Source of the DNA: an uncultured Eubacteriales bacterium
Lineage (GTDB): Bacteria; Bacillota; Clostridia; Oscillospirales; CAG-272
DNA length: 59,693 nt
Reading direction: 5' to 3'
Assembly: GCA_934526185.1 (NCBI GenBank)
Contig: CAKTAA010000005.1
Coordinates: 1-59,693, forward strand
Below are positions 43,295 to 51,538 of this stretch, piece after piece (position 1 is the first letter of the stretch; each line of letters starts with the position of its first letter). The position numbers and the translations under genes were made by a program. Under the pieces are notes generated by a model that searched no databases, was not told the DNA's origin, and saw only the letters and a program-made list of their open reading frames with translations.

Positions 43295-43629
43295 AAACAC
43301 TAATTTTGATAGATAAATAAAATTCGTAAATTGTTAATATAATAAAGCTAAATCCACAACAAGGTTTTATTTTTTTGAAAAATATTTATAAATCAATTTG
43401 CTCTGTTTTACTGATTTTCGGAGAGGGGCCTTGTTATACATATCCTTTGGGTAAATCTTTCAAAGGTGAGAACGGAAGAATTTTTGCTGACCGAAGCATC
43501 GGTCTGATGCGAAAAAACGAAAGCCGTTTTTTGAGGGCGGATGACCGATTCCATAAAAAACACTCGCTTGCGGCAGAAGAAAGACTCCGCGACATCTGTC
43601 GCGGAGTCTTGGAACGGATGGGTATGACA
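43295..43629 (+). other. Leader region of the flg_new surface protein with a 13-bp hairpin
   Basis: AT-rich at first (possible TATAAT at 43339-43344), then a perfect hairpin AAGACTCCGCGACA / TGTCGCGGAGTCTT at about 43581-43612, ending some 20 bases before the ATG at 43630. On the minus strand it is followed by TTTCTTC, so it resembles a reversed terminator. A frame from 43375 to 43635 covers the region but has no typical protein features. Confidence 0.5.
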
Positions 43630-46071
43630 ATGTAAAAGATAATAAGTCTCTTCTTGACCGTTTGTATGCTGATTATGGTTTTTCCGCTGGCGGTATTTGC
43701 CGCGGGAGAATCTGCGACAGTGGTTACAGCGTTCCATGACTTTTATCCGAACACGACGACACTCAACTCCGTAGCGTCAAACGGCTTGGCGCAAACCGGC
43801 CGGGGCAGTGTCACATTCTATGAGGACGGTGAGACCACCGCAACCGATACGGTGACAACGCGTTTCTATACCAATTACGGATCGGGAACGCCGAAAGGCT
43901 GGATCTGGCTGACGGTAACAAGCTCCGATTCTAATGTGGTAACAGCAACTGCGGTTTCTGACGGACAGAATTTGAAGGTGACATTTACTGCTAAAAATCC
44001 GGGTACGGCGACCGTCAAAATCGGTTACACCGTTTCGGAGCTGAAGATGCTGGACGGCATCGCCCAGGACAGCGATACGGCATATTATGTATTCGGCGAT
44101 ATTTATTATAATGTGACGGTTGGAAACGGCGGAGGGACGGATCCCTCCGATAAGCCGGCGCCTCCGACTTATACGGAGATTCAGGATGCATATGACGATA
44201 CATACGGCGCCGTTCGTGTTCAGTGTCGTGGGAATGCATCACATACAGTCGGCAAGGTTTCTACCATAAGGGAGGGCAGCTATACAACGGGTGAGGTGCT
44301 TCCCTATGTCAACGATCCTGACAGAACAGGAAGCAGTATTTTCTCATACAAATGCGTTGTGGATATTGATGAACAGTATTACTGTGATTTGTATAACCGC
44401 AGCTTTCCTTCTTTGGGAACGCACGGCTTGTCGCCGGCAGAGCAGGATGTCAGCATCCCGTTCTATTATACCAGCGGCGGTTATTATAATTCCTATTATC
44501 TGGGGGCTGGATGGTATTCGTTTGCGGAAGACGTGCCGGTGTACGTTTATGTAACGTGTAAAAACTTGACGGAGTACACCTTACAGTACGACGACAATTG
44601 TGATGAAAATATTACTGTTCCCGCTGCGGTTACCCGAACGACATCTGATTCTTCCTACACATTTGATGTCGATACGACACCGCTGACCAGAGAGAATTAC
44701 AGATTCCTCGGCTGGTCTGCTGATCCGAACGCGACGGAAGCAACATATCTTGCAGGATCAGCAAATCAGAAGATTACGGCACAGAAAGCTTCTCCTACAG
44801 TGACGCTGTATGCCGTTTGGCTTTCGACAGAGGTTACGTATACCGTTAAATACACTGACGGCGTAGACGGCGAAGAAGTATTTGCGGATCAGGTATACGG
44901 CGATCTGCTGTCCGGTACGGCAACGCCGGCGTTCAACGGCACGCCGGAGCGCGAAAATTATGTTTTCGCGGGCTGGAATCCTGCGGTACAGCCGACGGTG
45001 ACGGGCGATCAGGTGTACACGGCGACGTGGAAGGACGATAAGAACAACAATGGAGAGGCGGACGACGAGGAAACCAAATATACGGTGACCTACACGGACG
45101 GCGTAGACGGCGAAGAAGTATTTGCGGATCAGGTATACGGCGATCTGCTGTCCGGTACGGCGACGCCGGCATTCAACGGCACGCCAGAGCGCGAAAATTA
45201 TGTTTTTGCGGGCTGGAATCCTGCGGTACAGCCGACGGTGACCGGCGATCAGGTATACACGGCGACGTGGGAAAAGGCGGCTGACGTGAAGCCGCAGATT
45301 CCTTCCGCTGACGATATCAAAGACTTGCTGCGGGACAATGCGGTTAAGGTTGTATGCGCAGAAAATCAGCACGAAGAAAAGATATACGGACTCCTGGACG
45401 GAGGCTTTACGGTTGGTGAGGTTGCCGGTGACGATACAGCAGGCTATACGCTGAATGTAACAATACCGGCGGAACCGTATATCTCGGCATACAATAAAGA
45501 AGTCGGCGCAGCACACGTACTGAGCGGGGACACTGCCGGAACGATTGTTCTTCTCTATGAAAACGGAGCATGGTCTGTAAAGGCTGACAGTGTACCGGTG
45601 ACATTCCTTACAGACTGCCGGAACCCGGATGTTCAGATTTATACTGTGACATATACAGACGGTGTAGAGAACGAGGAGATCTTTGCGGATCAGGTGTACG
45701 AGGCTGCCGAGGGTGCTGACACGCCGGAATTCGAGGGAACACCGGAGCGCGAAGGGTATACTTTTGCGGGCTGGGCGCCCGAGGTCGCTGATAAGGTGAC
45801 GGGCGATGCGGTTTATGCCGCACAGTGGACCGCAGTTCAGGATGACACTACGGACAATGATACGACGGCTGATATCACAGATGATACCACAGCGGATGAT
45901 ACTACTGCTGCTGAAGATACCACAAAGCCCGTTGACTCCGACAAAAAACCGGATTACGGGAAAGCGCCGCAGACCTCTGATAATACATTGTTGCATTTTG
46001 CAGGCTTCATGCTTTCGCTGGGACTGTTCGGCTTTGCAGTCTGCGTACGCAGAAAAAAGAGTATGAAATAA
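43630..46071 (+). CDS. Surface protein with Listeria-Bacteroides repeats and sorting signal; stop codon at codon 2
   Basis: From the natural-looking ATG 43630 the second codon is TAA, after which the frame is open to 46071 and begins with a signal sequence, KIISLFLTVCMLIMVFPLAVFAAGES. So the expected start M-K-K-I-I is broken by a single change (AAA to TAA). The only in-frame alternative nearby, TTG 43654, gives a signal peptide with no positive N-terminus. The 800-residue body carries three flg_new-type repeats (YTDGVDGEEVF ... NYVFAGWNP, at 44837-45031, 45077-45271 and 45643-45832), two of them nearly identical. The end is a sorting signal: PQTSDN, hydrophobic helix, RRKKSMK. Cell-wall anchored when made; possibly a pseudogene or read through. 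Confidence 0.8.
44837..45031 (+). repeat. flg_new (InlB B-type) repeat 1, DNA near-identical to repeat 2
   Basis: The unit recurs 240 bp downstream (45077-45271) with only a few silent changes. Confidence 0.9.
45077..45271 (+). repeat. flg_new (InlB B-type) repeat 2
   Basis: Second near-identical unit; a third, diverged copy lies at 45643-45832. Confidence 0.9.
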
Positions 46072-46147
46072 GGTATAAGCTGCACGTTTGATCGGCCGAT
46101 CGAGCAGACGCTGACGGATAACAGGCCGAACGCGGTACTGTTGTGAA

Positions 46148-46187
46148 AACCCCCATTTGTCATTTAAAAATGTGACAAATGGGGGTT
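46148..46187. terminator. Bidirectional terminator
   Basis: Fifteen-bp perfect inverted repeat AACCCCCATTTGTCA / TGACAAATGGGGGTT with a 10-base loop. It lies between convergent genes (surface protein and ferritin-like) and on the minus strand runs into TTTTCAC. Confidence 0.88.
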
Positions 46188-46280
46188 GCTTCATGGGAAG
46201 TTGTACGTATGTATAACAGAGGTGATAAAGCCGGAAGAACGGAACGGATTCCGAAAAAAATGATGAAAGGACGTCAGTTC

Positions 46281-46844
46281 CTATTTGCGCCGGGATCTTC
46301 TGTTCGGCATCCCGCGCTGCTCTGACAGAGCGTTCATGTCCTGCACCAGGCCGTCGAGCAATCCTGCATGATGCATCTCATCGGCTCGGATGCGAAGAAG
46401 CACGGCTTTTATGTAGGGATCCTCAATTTCATCTGCAAGCGCTTGATAGGCGGCCGCAGCTTCCTTTTCTGCCCGTATGTCTCTCTGCAGAGCACGAAAC
46501 AGGGTTTCCGAATCGAAGCTGTCTATATAACTGCCGCTGAAGGGGCGGAAATGACGCCGACCTTCCTCGCCGATTTGAATATTGCCGCCAAGCATATGGA
46601 TCAGCTTTCCAAGCTGATGAAAATGCCGCATCTCCGTGAGTGCTATGCACTCAAAAATAGCGGCGATGGTATTGTTTTCCTCGGCATATATGATATTTTG
46701 GCGTACATAGGTCAGAATAGCGGTTAATTCTCCGTGCGGGCCGGCGAAGGGTGCATTCAGCATCAGAGCGGTACGCAGATTTTTTTCCGTACATTTGATT
46801 TCGGGATAGGGCATGTTTAAATTGCAGTTGAGCGACGGTTTCAT
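46281..46844 (-). CDS. Ferritin-like (rubrerythrin/Mn-catalase type) di-metal protein
   Basis: A 187-residue four-helix-bundle protein. Metal-ligand patterns recur in pairs: GELTAILTYV, ECIALTEMRHFHQLG, RAEKEAAAAYQALADEI and IRADEMHHAGLL, that is E...ExxH...E...ExxH. This fits the ferritin-like superfamily near rubrerythrin and the spore-coat Mn-catalase-like proteins, and it lacks the rubredoxin tail. A role in peroxide removal or iron handling is likely. ATG 46844 is preceded by AAGGAGG, though 14 bases away; ATG 46814 is a second option. It is divergent from purA. Its C-terminus is basic (PNRRSRRK). Confidence 0.8.
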   Translation of the reverse strand: MKPSLNCNLNMPYPEIKCTEKNLRTALMLNAPFAGPHGELTAILTYVRQNIIYAEENNTIAAIFECIALTEMRHFHQLGKLIHMLGGNIQIGEEGRRHFRPFSGSYIDSFDSETLFRALQRDIRAEKEAAAAYQALADEIEDPYIKAVLLRIRADEMHHAGLLDGLVQDMNALSEQRGMPNRRSRRK

Positions 46845-47123
46845 GTAAAGTAAATTCGCCTCCTTATAGCTTTGTCGGGATGCCGACGGGAATTTGCTGA
46901 GAATAAATACAGAAGATGACACGGCGGATTTCAGAATCCGCAGCCGTATGATCTCGAAGGAAATCAGCACTTTTCCGCCCGGTTTTGCCGTGTCTCTCGT
47001 TGTATCATATGATATATCGGGAAAAACGTGCGGACTGTGCTGAATTTGTTTGTACTGCATCAGTGGGAATCCGTCAGTCTGTGAATACCGGTGCATGGAA
47101 AAGTTAACATTCGCGCACAGGCC

Positions 47124-47152
47124 TTGACGCAAAAACTTTTTCGAGGTATAAT
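47124..47152 (+). promoter_or_regulatory. Promoter of purA
   Basis: TTGACG (47124-47129), 17-bp spacer, TATAAT (47147-47152). Transcript would start near 47159, 55 bases before the ATG. Confidence 0.82.
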
Positions 47153-47171
47153 AGTAAAGCAGAATATTTAT

Positions 47172-47213
47172 AGGAGGGCGTTTCCGTAATAATAACCGGA
47201 AATCGTTGATGTT
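47172..47213 (+). promoter_or_regulatory. purA ribosome site separated from the start codon by a hairpin
   Basis: The only good Shine-Dalgarno, TAGGAGGG at about 47171-47178, is some 35 bases before ATG 47214. Between them is an inverted repeat TTTCCG / CGGAAA (47181-47186 and 47197-47202). Folding it would bring the site near 13 bases from the ATG. Confidence 0.5.
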
Positions 47214-48485
47214 ATGATTAATGCAGTGGTGGGAATCAACTGGGGCGACGAGGGCAAGGGACGCATGGTGGACCTGCTCAGTGAAAAAAGCGATATCGTG
47301 TGCCGGTATCAGGGAGGCAACAATGCCGGCCACACAGTTATAAACCATCTCGGCGAGTTTAAATTAAACCTGCTGCCTTCGGGTATCTTGCGGCCGGGCG
47401 TTGTCAATGTGATGGGAAACGGTATGGTTATTGACCTTGAGCATCTTGTGGGGGAGATTGCCAAACTGCGTAAGGCGGGTATTGAAATTACGCCGCAGAG
47501 GCTGAAAATCAGCGACCGCGCTGTCATATGCTTTCCGTTCCATGTGCGGCAGGACGCTTTGGAGGAGGATCGGCTCGGTGACGCGAAATACGGCTCTACA
47601 CGCCGGGGTATTGCTTATGTATACGGAGATAAATATATGAAAAAGGGAATCCGTATGGGTGAGCTTTTTGACCGCACGGCGCTGGAAGAAAGGGTTAAGT
47701 CGGTTGTTTCGTGGAAAAATCTGACCATACAGGGTGTTTACGGCGCAGAAGCGGACGAGGCCGATAAAATGCTGCAATGGCTGGATACCTTCGGCGGCGA
47801 ACTGCTGCCATATATTGTCGATACGACGGAATACCTGGAGAATGCACTGAGCGAGGGGAAAACCATACTCTTTGAGGCGCAGCTCGGCGCGCTCAGGGAT
47901 ATTGACTTCGGTATTTATCCATATACTTCATCCTCTTATACGCTGGCGTCCTACGGGCCTATCGGCGCGGGTATTCCGGGGCATGCTGTTGATATGACGC
48001 TCGGCGTCATGAAAGCGTATTCGACGTGCGTGGGCGAGGGGCCGTTTACTGCCGAAATGTTCGGCGAGGAGGCGGAGGCGCTCAGAAAAGCGGGCGGAGA
48101 GTACGGCGCGGCAACGGGACGACCGAGACGTGTCGGCGGTTTTGACGTGGTTGCTTCAAAATACGGTGTTCGGGTACAGGGAGCGGATCAGATAGCCCTG
48201 ACGAAGCTGGATATTCTGAGCGGATGGGATAAGATTCCGGTGTGCGTGGCGTACGAAATTGACGGAGAGCAGACCGTCAGCTTCCCTACCGGCGCGCGGC
48301 TGGAACGCGCCAAGCCGGTTTATGAGTATCACGAGGGCTGGAAGCAGGATATATCGGGATGCAGATCGTTTGAAGAGCTGCCGGAGAACGCGAGGGCCTA
48401 TGTGGAATACATAGAAAAGGCTATGGGTTGCCCCATTAAATATGTATCTGTCGGCGCGGAGCGCGAAGCCTATCTGGAGCGTTAA
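47214..48485 (+). CDS. purA: Adenylosuccinate synthetase
   Basis: A 423-residue enzyme that joins IMP and aspartate using GTP, first committed step to AMP. Motifs are VVGINWGDEGKGRMVDLL (P-loop with catalytic Asp), YQGGNNAGHTV (catalytic His), GSTRRGIAYVYGDK, FEAQLGALRDIDFGIYPYTS and ATGRPRRVGGFD. The family more often reads VGxQWGDEGKG; here Asn replaces Gln in GINWGDEG, as in some clostridial forms. Length normal. It is monocistronic, with its own promoter and two terminator-like hairpins. See the unusual ribosome-site spacing. Confidence 0.95.
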   Translation: MINAVVGINWGDEGKGRMVDLLSEKSDIVCRYQGGNNAGHTVINHLGEFKLNLLPSGILRPGVVNVMGNGMVIDLEHLVGEIAKLRKAGIEITPQRLKISDRAVICFPFHVRQDALEEDRLGDAKYGSTRRGIAYVYGDKYMKKGIRMGELFDRTALEERVKSVVSWKNLTIQGVYGAEADEADKMLQWLDTFGGELLPYIVDTTEYLENALSEGKTILFEAQLGALRDIDFGIYPYTSSSYTLASYGPIGAGIPGHAVDMTLGVMKAYSTCVGEGPFTAEMFGEEAEALRKAGGEYGAATGRPRRVGGFDVVASKYGVRVQGADQIALTKLDILSGWDKIPVCVAYEIDGEQTVSFPTGARLERAKPVYEYHEGWKQDISGCRSFEELPENARAYVEYIEKAMGCPIKYVSVGAEREAYLER

Positions 48486-48551
48486 AGGACAGAAAAACAG
48501 GTTTTTCATTTTGAAGAAAGACGGGCTTGCCGGCTTTCCTGACAGAAGGTA

Positions 48552-48594
48552 AAGCGGTTTGCCAAGAAGAGCAGGCTGAAAGCAAGCCGCTTTT
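48552..48594 (+). terminator. First terminator-like hairpin after purA
   Basis: AAGCGGTTTGC (48552-48562) / GCAAGCCGCTT (48582-48592) with one G-T pair, then TTTTGAAG. Confidence 0.6.
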
Positions 48595-48603
48595 GAAGAA
48601 TTA

Positions 48604-48646
48604 AAAAAGATGTCTCCCCGCCGTACCGACGGGGGACATCTTTTTC
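48604..48646 (+). terminator. Main terminator of purA
   Basis: AAAAAGATGTCTCCCC (48604-48619) / GGGGGACATCTTTTT (48631-48645) around CCGTACC-containing loop, with the T-run in the 3' arm. Symmetric enough to act on both strands. Confidence 0.85.
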
Positions 48647-49140
48647 GTGTCAGCAAAATAAATCTCTTTACAGAGTGAATGACAACCGGGATCGAAAATA
48701 ATTTCACCGGGCTCTGCGGAGGCTTTGTAATATTTTAACAGCTTTTCATCAATTGCTGCAATCGGTTCTGTTCCTTTAACCGCATGTACCGGGCCGGCTT
48801 GCCTATTTTTTCTCTGTCGTTTCTGTTTTTTCGATATCTCTGTTATTAAAATATCTCCAAGATCGAGTCCGAACAATACGATGTATTCCGTCCGTTTCGG
48901 GGTGCAAAAGAGATCGGGCTATTCTGAATTCCATAATGCAAAGTCATACAAGATTTTTGCCCTGAATTCCCAATTCTTCCCGGTATTCACGGGCAATGCA
49001 TTCTTCCGGAGCTTTACTGCTTTCTATGCAACTGACGAAAATTTCATATCGTCTGCGCCACGGACTTTACCGCAAAAGATAGTCTCCGCCTTCCCTGACT
49101 ACGGCGGGGCAGTGCGTCAGCGGAGACGGTACGGCTGCGC
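48640..49140 (-). pseudogene. Decayed NUDIX hydrolase
   Basis: Minus-strand translation gives pieces of a NUDIX protein in different frames. HCPAVVREGGDYLLR (about 49117-49073) matches the usual first strand and is followed by a stop; GKVRGADDM is the start of the NUDIX box in another frame; APEECIAREYREELGIQGKNLV (about 49011-48947) holds the box core REyrEELGI and then stops. A further open piece, 48876-48601, reads LDLGDILITEISKKQK and is not clearly related. At least two frameshifts or insertions separate the parts, so no active enzyme is expected. NUDIX enzymes remove damaged nucleotides. Confidence 0.55.
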
Positions 49141-49367
49141 TTTCATCTATTCTTTGGAAGGACGAATATGTTTCCCCATGGTCTGTTAATAGGTTTGTCA
49201 TAGGGTTACCTTCTAAAACTCTGATTTGATCAAACAATAACTCCATGTGAGCTGCGATTTGAATGGCAGCCTATTTCTGTACGGGATATGCTGTTAAAAC
49301 CGATCGGGAAAAATATTGTGAATGTTCGAAAGCAGGGGCAGAATATTTGTAAAGTCATATCGCAGCG
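49141..49367. other. Gap downstream of murD
   Basis: No gene or strong hairpin recognised. The murD gene ends here without an evident intrinsic terminator. Confidence 0.4.
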
Positions 49368-50807
49368 TTAAAGTTCATTTACAATTTTTTTGAAAATGCG
49401 GCCGCGCTCTTCAAAATTTTTGAAAGCATCGAAGCTTGTGCAGGAGGGCGAGAGGAGAACTGTTTCACCTGGTCGGGCGAGCTCCGCCGCCTGTGTCACT
49501 GCTTCACGAAAGTCCGGCACGTGCAGGACGGGGATGCCGGAGGCCCGAAATTGTCCGGATTTTTTGAGGGCGGCCTCGATTTGAGGCGCGGCTTCACCTG
49601 TCAGGACAACGGCCGCGGCGTGCCTGCAGATCGGCTCGGCAAGCGGCTCAAATGGGACGTGCTTGTCTCGCCCGCCGAGGATGAGTATAATTTTTTCAGC
49701 TTCCGGAAAGGAATTGACAGCCGCTATGGTTCTGGTCGGGCTGGAGTCGATCGAGCTGTTATAAAACTTTACGCCTCCTTTTTCCCGGACAAATTCAATG
49801 CGGTGCTCAACGCCTTGGAAGATCCGCGCAGTCTGCCGCATAATTTCCGGCGAAACCCTTCCGTATACGGCGCCGCAGGCCGCCATATAATTTTCGACGT
49901 TATGTCTTCCGGGCAGTATGATCTCGTCTGTGTCAAATAACGGATATTCGCCGCCGCGATCTGTATAACAGATTTTTCCGCCGCGCTCATGGATGATCGC
50001 CGCCGCCTCGTTCGGCACCGTTTCGGGTGTGAAGCTGCGGAGAGAGGAAAAGTAAATGACCGAAGCTTCCGCGTTTTTGGCCATTGTGCGTGTTATCTCG
50101 TTTTCATAATTCAGAATGACTCTTCCGTCCGGCTGCTGGTACCGATACACGGCGCATTTTGCCTGTATATATTCTTCCATGTCTTTATGGAAATTGAGGT
50201 GATTCGGCGTAACGTTTGTCACAACGGCAACGGACGGCGAACGCCGGAGTGTCTGGAGCTGAAAGCTGGAAAGCTCAAGGACGGCAAGATCGCTTTCCGA
50301 CATTTCCGGTGCTTCGGGAAGCAGAGGCGCGCCGATATTGCCTCCCAGAAAAACACGGCTGCCGTTTCCGTCCTCCTCGCACTGCCGCCGCAGCATGTTG
50401 GCAATCAGCGTTGTTGTCGTTGTTTTTCCGTCGCTGCCGGTGACGCCGTAGATCATCGAGGGGCACACTTCAAAGAAAATTTCCATCTCGGAGGTGACAG
50501 GGATTCCTCTGCGCCGCGCCGCCTCAAATTCCGGCAAATCATAGCGGATCCCCGGTGCTTTCAGCAGTATGTCTTCGTCTATATTTTCCAGATAGTCGTC
50601 TCCGCAGACAAGCCGGACGCCCTTCGCGCGCAGACCGGACGCGAGAGGCTGGAGAGCGTCCTCGCTTTTTTTATCACGCGCGCTTACGGCGGCGCCGGCT
50701 TTGAGCAGCATATCGATAACCGGTGTGTTGCTGATGCCGATACCGATAACGCCGACACGCTTTCCGCGGATGTATTGCAAGAATTCAGCAAGCTTTGTCG
50801 CAGACAT
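49368..50807 (-). CDS. murD: UDP-N-acetylmuramoylalanine--D-glutamate ligase
   Basis: A 479-residue cytoplasmic peptidoglycan-precursor ligase. The N-terminal Rossmann part has GKRVGVIGIGISNTP; the central ATPase has the P-loop YGVTGSDGKTTTTTLIANML, LELSSFQLQT and NVTPNHLNFHKDMEEY with the carbamylated-Lys region; the C-terminal part has GVEHRIEFVREKGGVKFYND-like FYNSSIDSSPTRTIAAV and LLSPSCTSFDAFKNFEERG. ATG 50807 (nine bases after AAAGGAGG) is preferred over 50813. It is alone, not in the usual mur/fts cluster, and its upstream side carries the structured repeat A. Confidence 0.96.
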   Translation of the reverse strand: MSATKLAEFLQYIRGKRVGVIGIGISNTPVIDMLLKAGAAVSARDKKSEDALQPLASGLRAKGVRLVCGDDYLENIDEDILLKAPGIRYDLPEFEAARRRGIPVTSEMEIFFEVCPSMIYGVTGSDGKTTTTTLIANMLRRQCEEDGNGSRVFLGGNIGAPLLPEAPEMSESDLAVLELSSFQLQTLRRSPSVAVVTNVTPNHLNFHKDMEEYIQAKCAVYRYQQPDGRVILNYENEITRTMAKNAEASVIYFSSLRSFTPETVPNEAAAIIHERGGKICYTDRGGEYPLFDTDEIILPGRHNVENYMAACGAVYGRVSPEIMRQTARIFQGVEHRIEFVREKGGVKFYNSSIDSSPTRTIAAVNSFPEAEKIILILGGRDKHVPFEPLAEPICRHAAAVVLTGEAAPQIEAALKKSGQFRASGIPVLHVPDFREAVTQAAELARPGETVLLSPSCTSFDAFKNFEERGRIFKKIVNEL

Positions 50808-50967
50808 GGCCATTTGCCTCCTTTGATAGTTCCGGCGATTCAGCCGGAGGCAGTTTTATTTTTCATACGTATCTTTACTATTATATACGAAACCGGACGT
50901 TTATGCAACTGCTCTGCTGTGCTTTGGCAAAAAAATGAGTGCATCAGGTGGATTTTTTAAAATGTTT

Positions 50968-51228
50968 ATGGTATAATATCCGCAGAAAGCCTTGCTTCGC
51001 AAGACATTAGAGGCTTCGCCTCCCCGCGCTCTGCGCGGCTGCGGAATTGACGGCTTCCCAAAAATGCCCTTGCAAGCAAGCATTTTTGGTTCATGGTAGA
51101 ATATTCGCAGAAAGCCTTGCTTCGCAAGACATTAGAGGCTTACGCCTCCCCGCGCTCTGCGCGGCTGCGGGATTGACGGCTTCCCAAAAATGCCCTTGCA
51201 AGCAAGCATTTTTGGTTCATGGTAGAAT
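50968..51228 (+). repeat. Structured repeat family A, locus 2 (two full tandem units)
   Basis: Units at 50968-51092 (125 bp) and 51093-51218 (126 bp), followed by the start of a third (ATGGTAGAAT). Each unit has in order GCAGAAAGCC, hairpin CTTGCTTCGCAAG, hairpin GAGGCTTCGCCTC (TTACG in unit 2), hairpin CCGCGCTCTGCGCGG, GGAATTGACGGCTTCCC, and a long stem CCAAAAATGC / GCATTTTTGG. Units are about 97% alike here and very similar to 36655-36779. The first unit of each locus has GTATAAT where later units have GTAGAAT. No open frame or transposase is associated. Confidence 0.9.
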
Positions 51229-51257
51229 GACTGAACTGACGCAACAAGTTGCGGCTA

Positions 51258-51372
51258 CAAGTTTCACGGTTTTACCGTGAAACTTGCGCACGGATTAGAG
51301 TATGTACTGACCAGAGACGCGTTCAGTCGGGGAGATTTCACGTCCGGATGGCGTGAAACTACGATCAGTACA
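51258..51372. other. Nested inverted repeats upstream of the PLP-enzyme gene
   Basis: Stem 1 is CAAGTTTCACGG / CCGTGAAACTTG (51258-51269, 51275-51286). Stem 2 is TGTACTGA / TCAGTACA (51303-51310, 51365-51372) enclosing stem 3 TTTCACG / CGTGAAA (51336-51342, 51352-51358). The sequence CGTGAAAC and its complement recur, also near 51438. This could be an RNA structure or an operator array. No gene is visible in 51230-51538. Confidence 0.5.
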
Positions 51373-51538
51373 ATGCTCGGTCATACGGGATATCACAAAT
51401 TATCCCATGTATATTTTTATAGTTGTATCATCTCCGTGTGAAACACGACGATGAAGTAAAAGGACGCACTGACCATAATGGGAGACGGTGTTTTAGGATC
51501 TCTCTACCTTAATTTACATTTGAAAGGAAGTTCAGACA

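Noticed and set aside
48881..49189. Plus-strand 102-codon frame
   Set aside because: It is opposite the NUDIX relic, whose motifs are clear on the minus strand.
50968..51228. CRISPR array
   Set aside because: Repeats are 125 bp, directly abutting, with no spacers and no cas genes.
51330..51440. Tyrosine-recombinase tail (ISTMLGHTGYHKLSHVY resembles LGHxxxxTTxxxYxH)
   Set aside because: Only one short match, no upstream catalytic motif, and it overlaps strong inverted repeats that explain the sequence.
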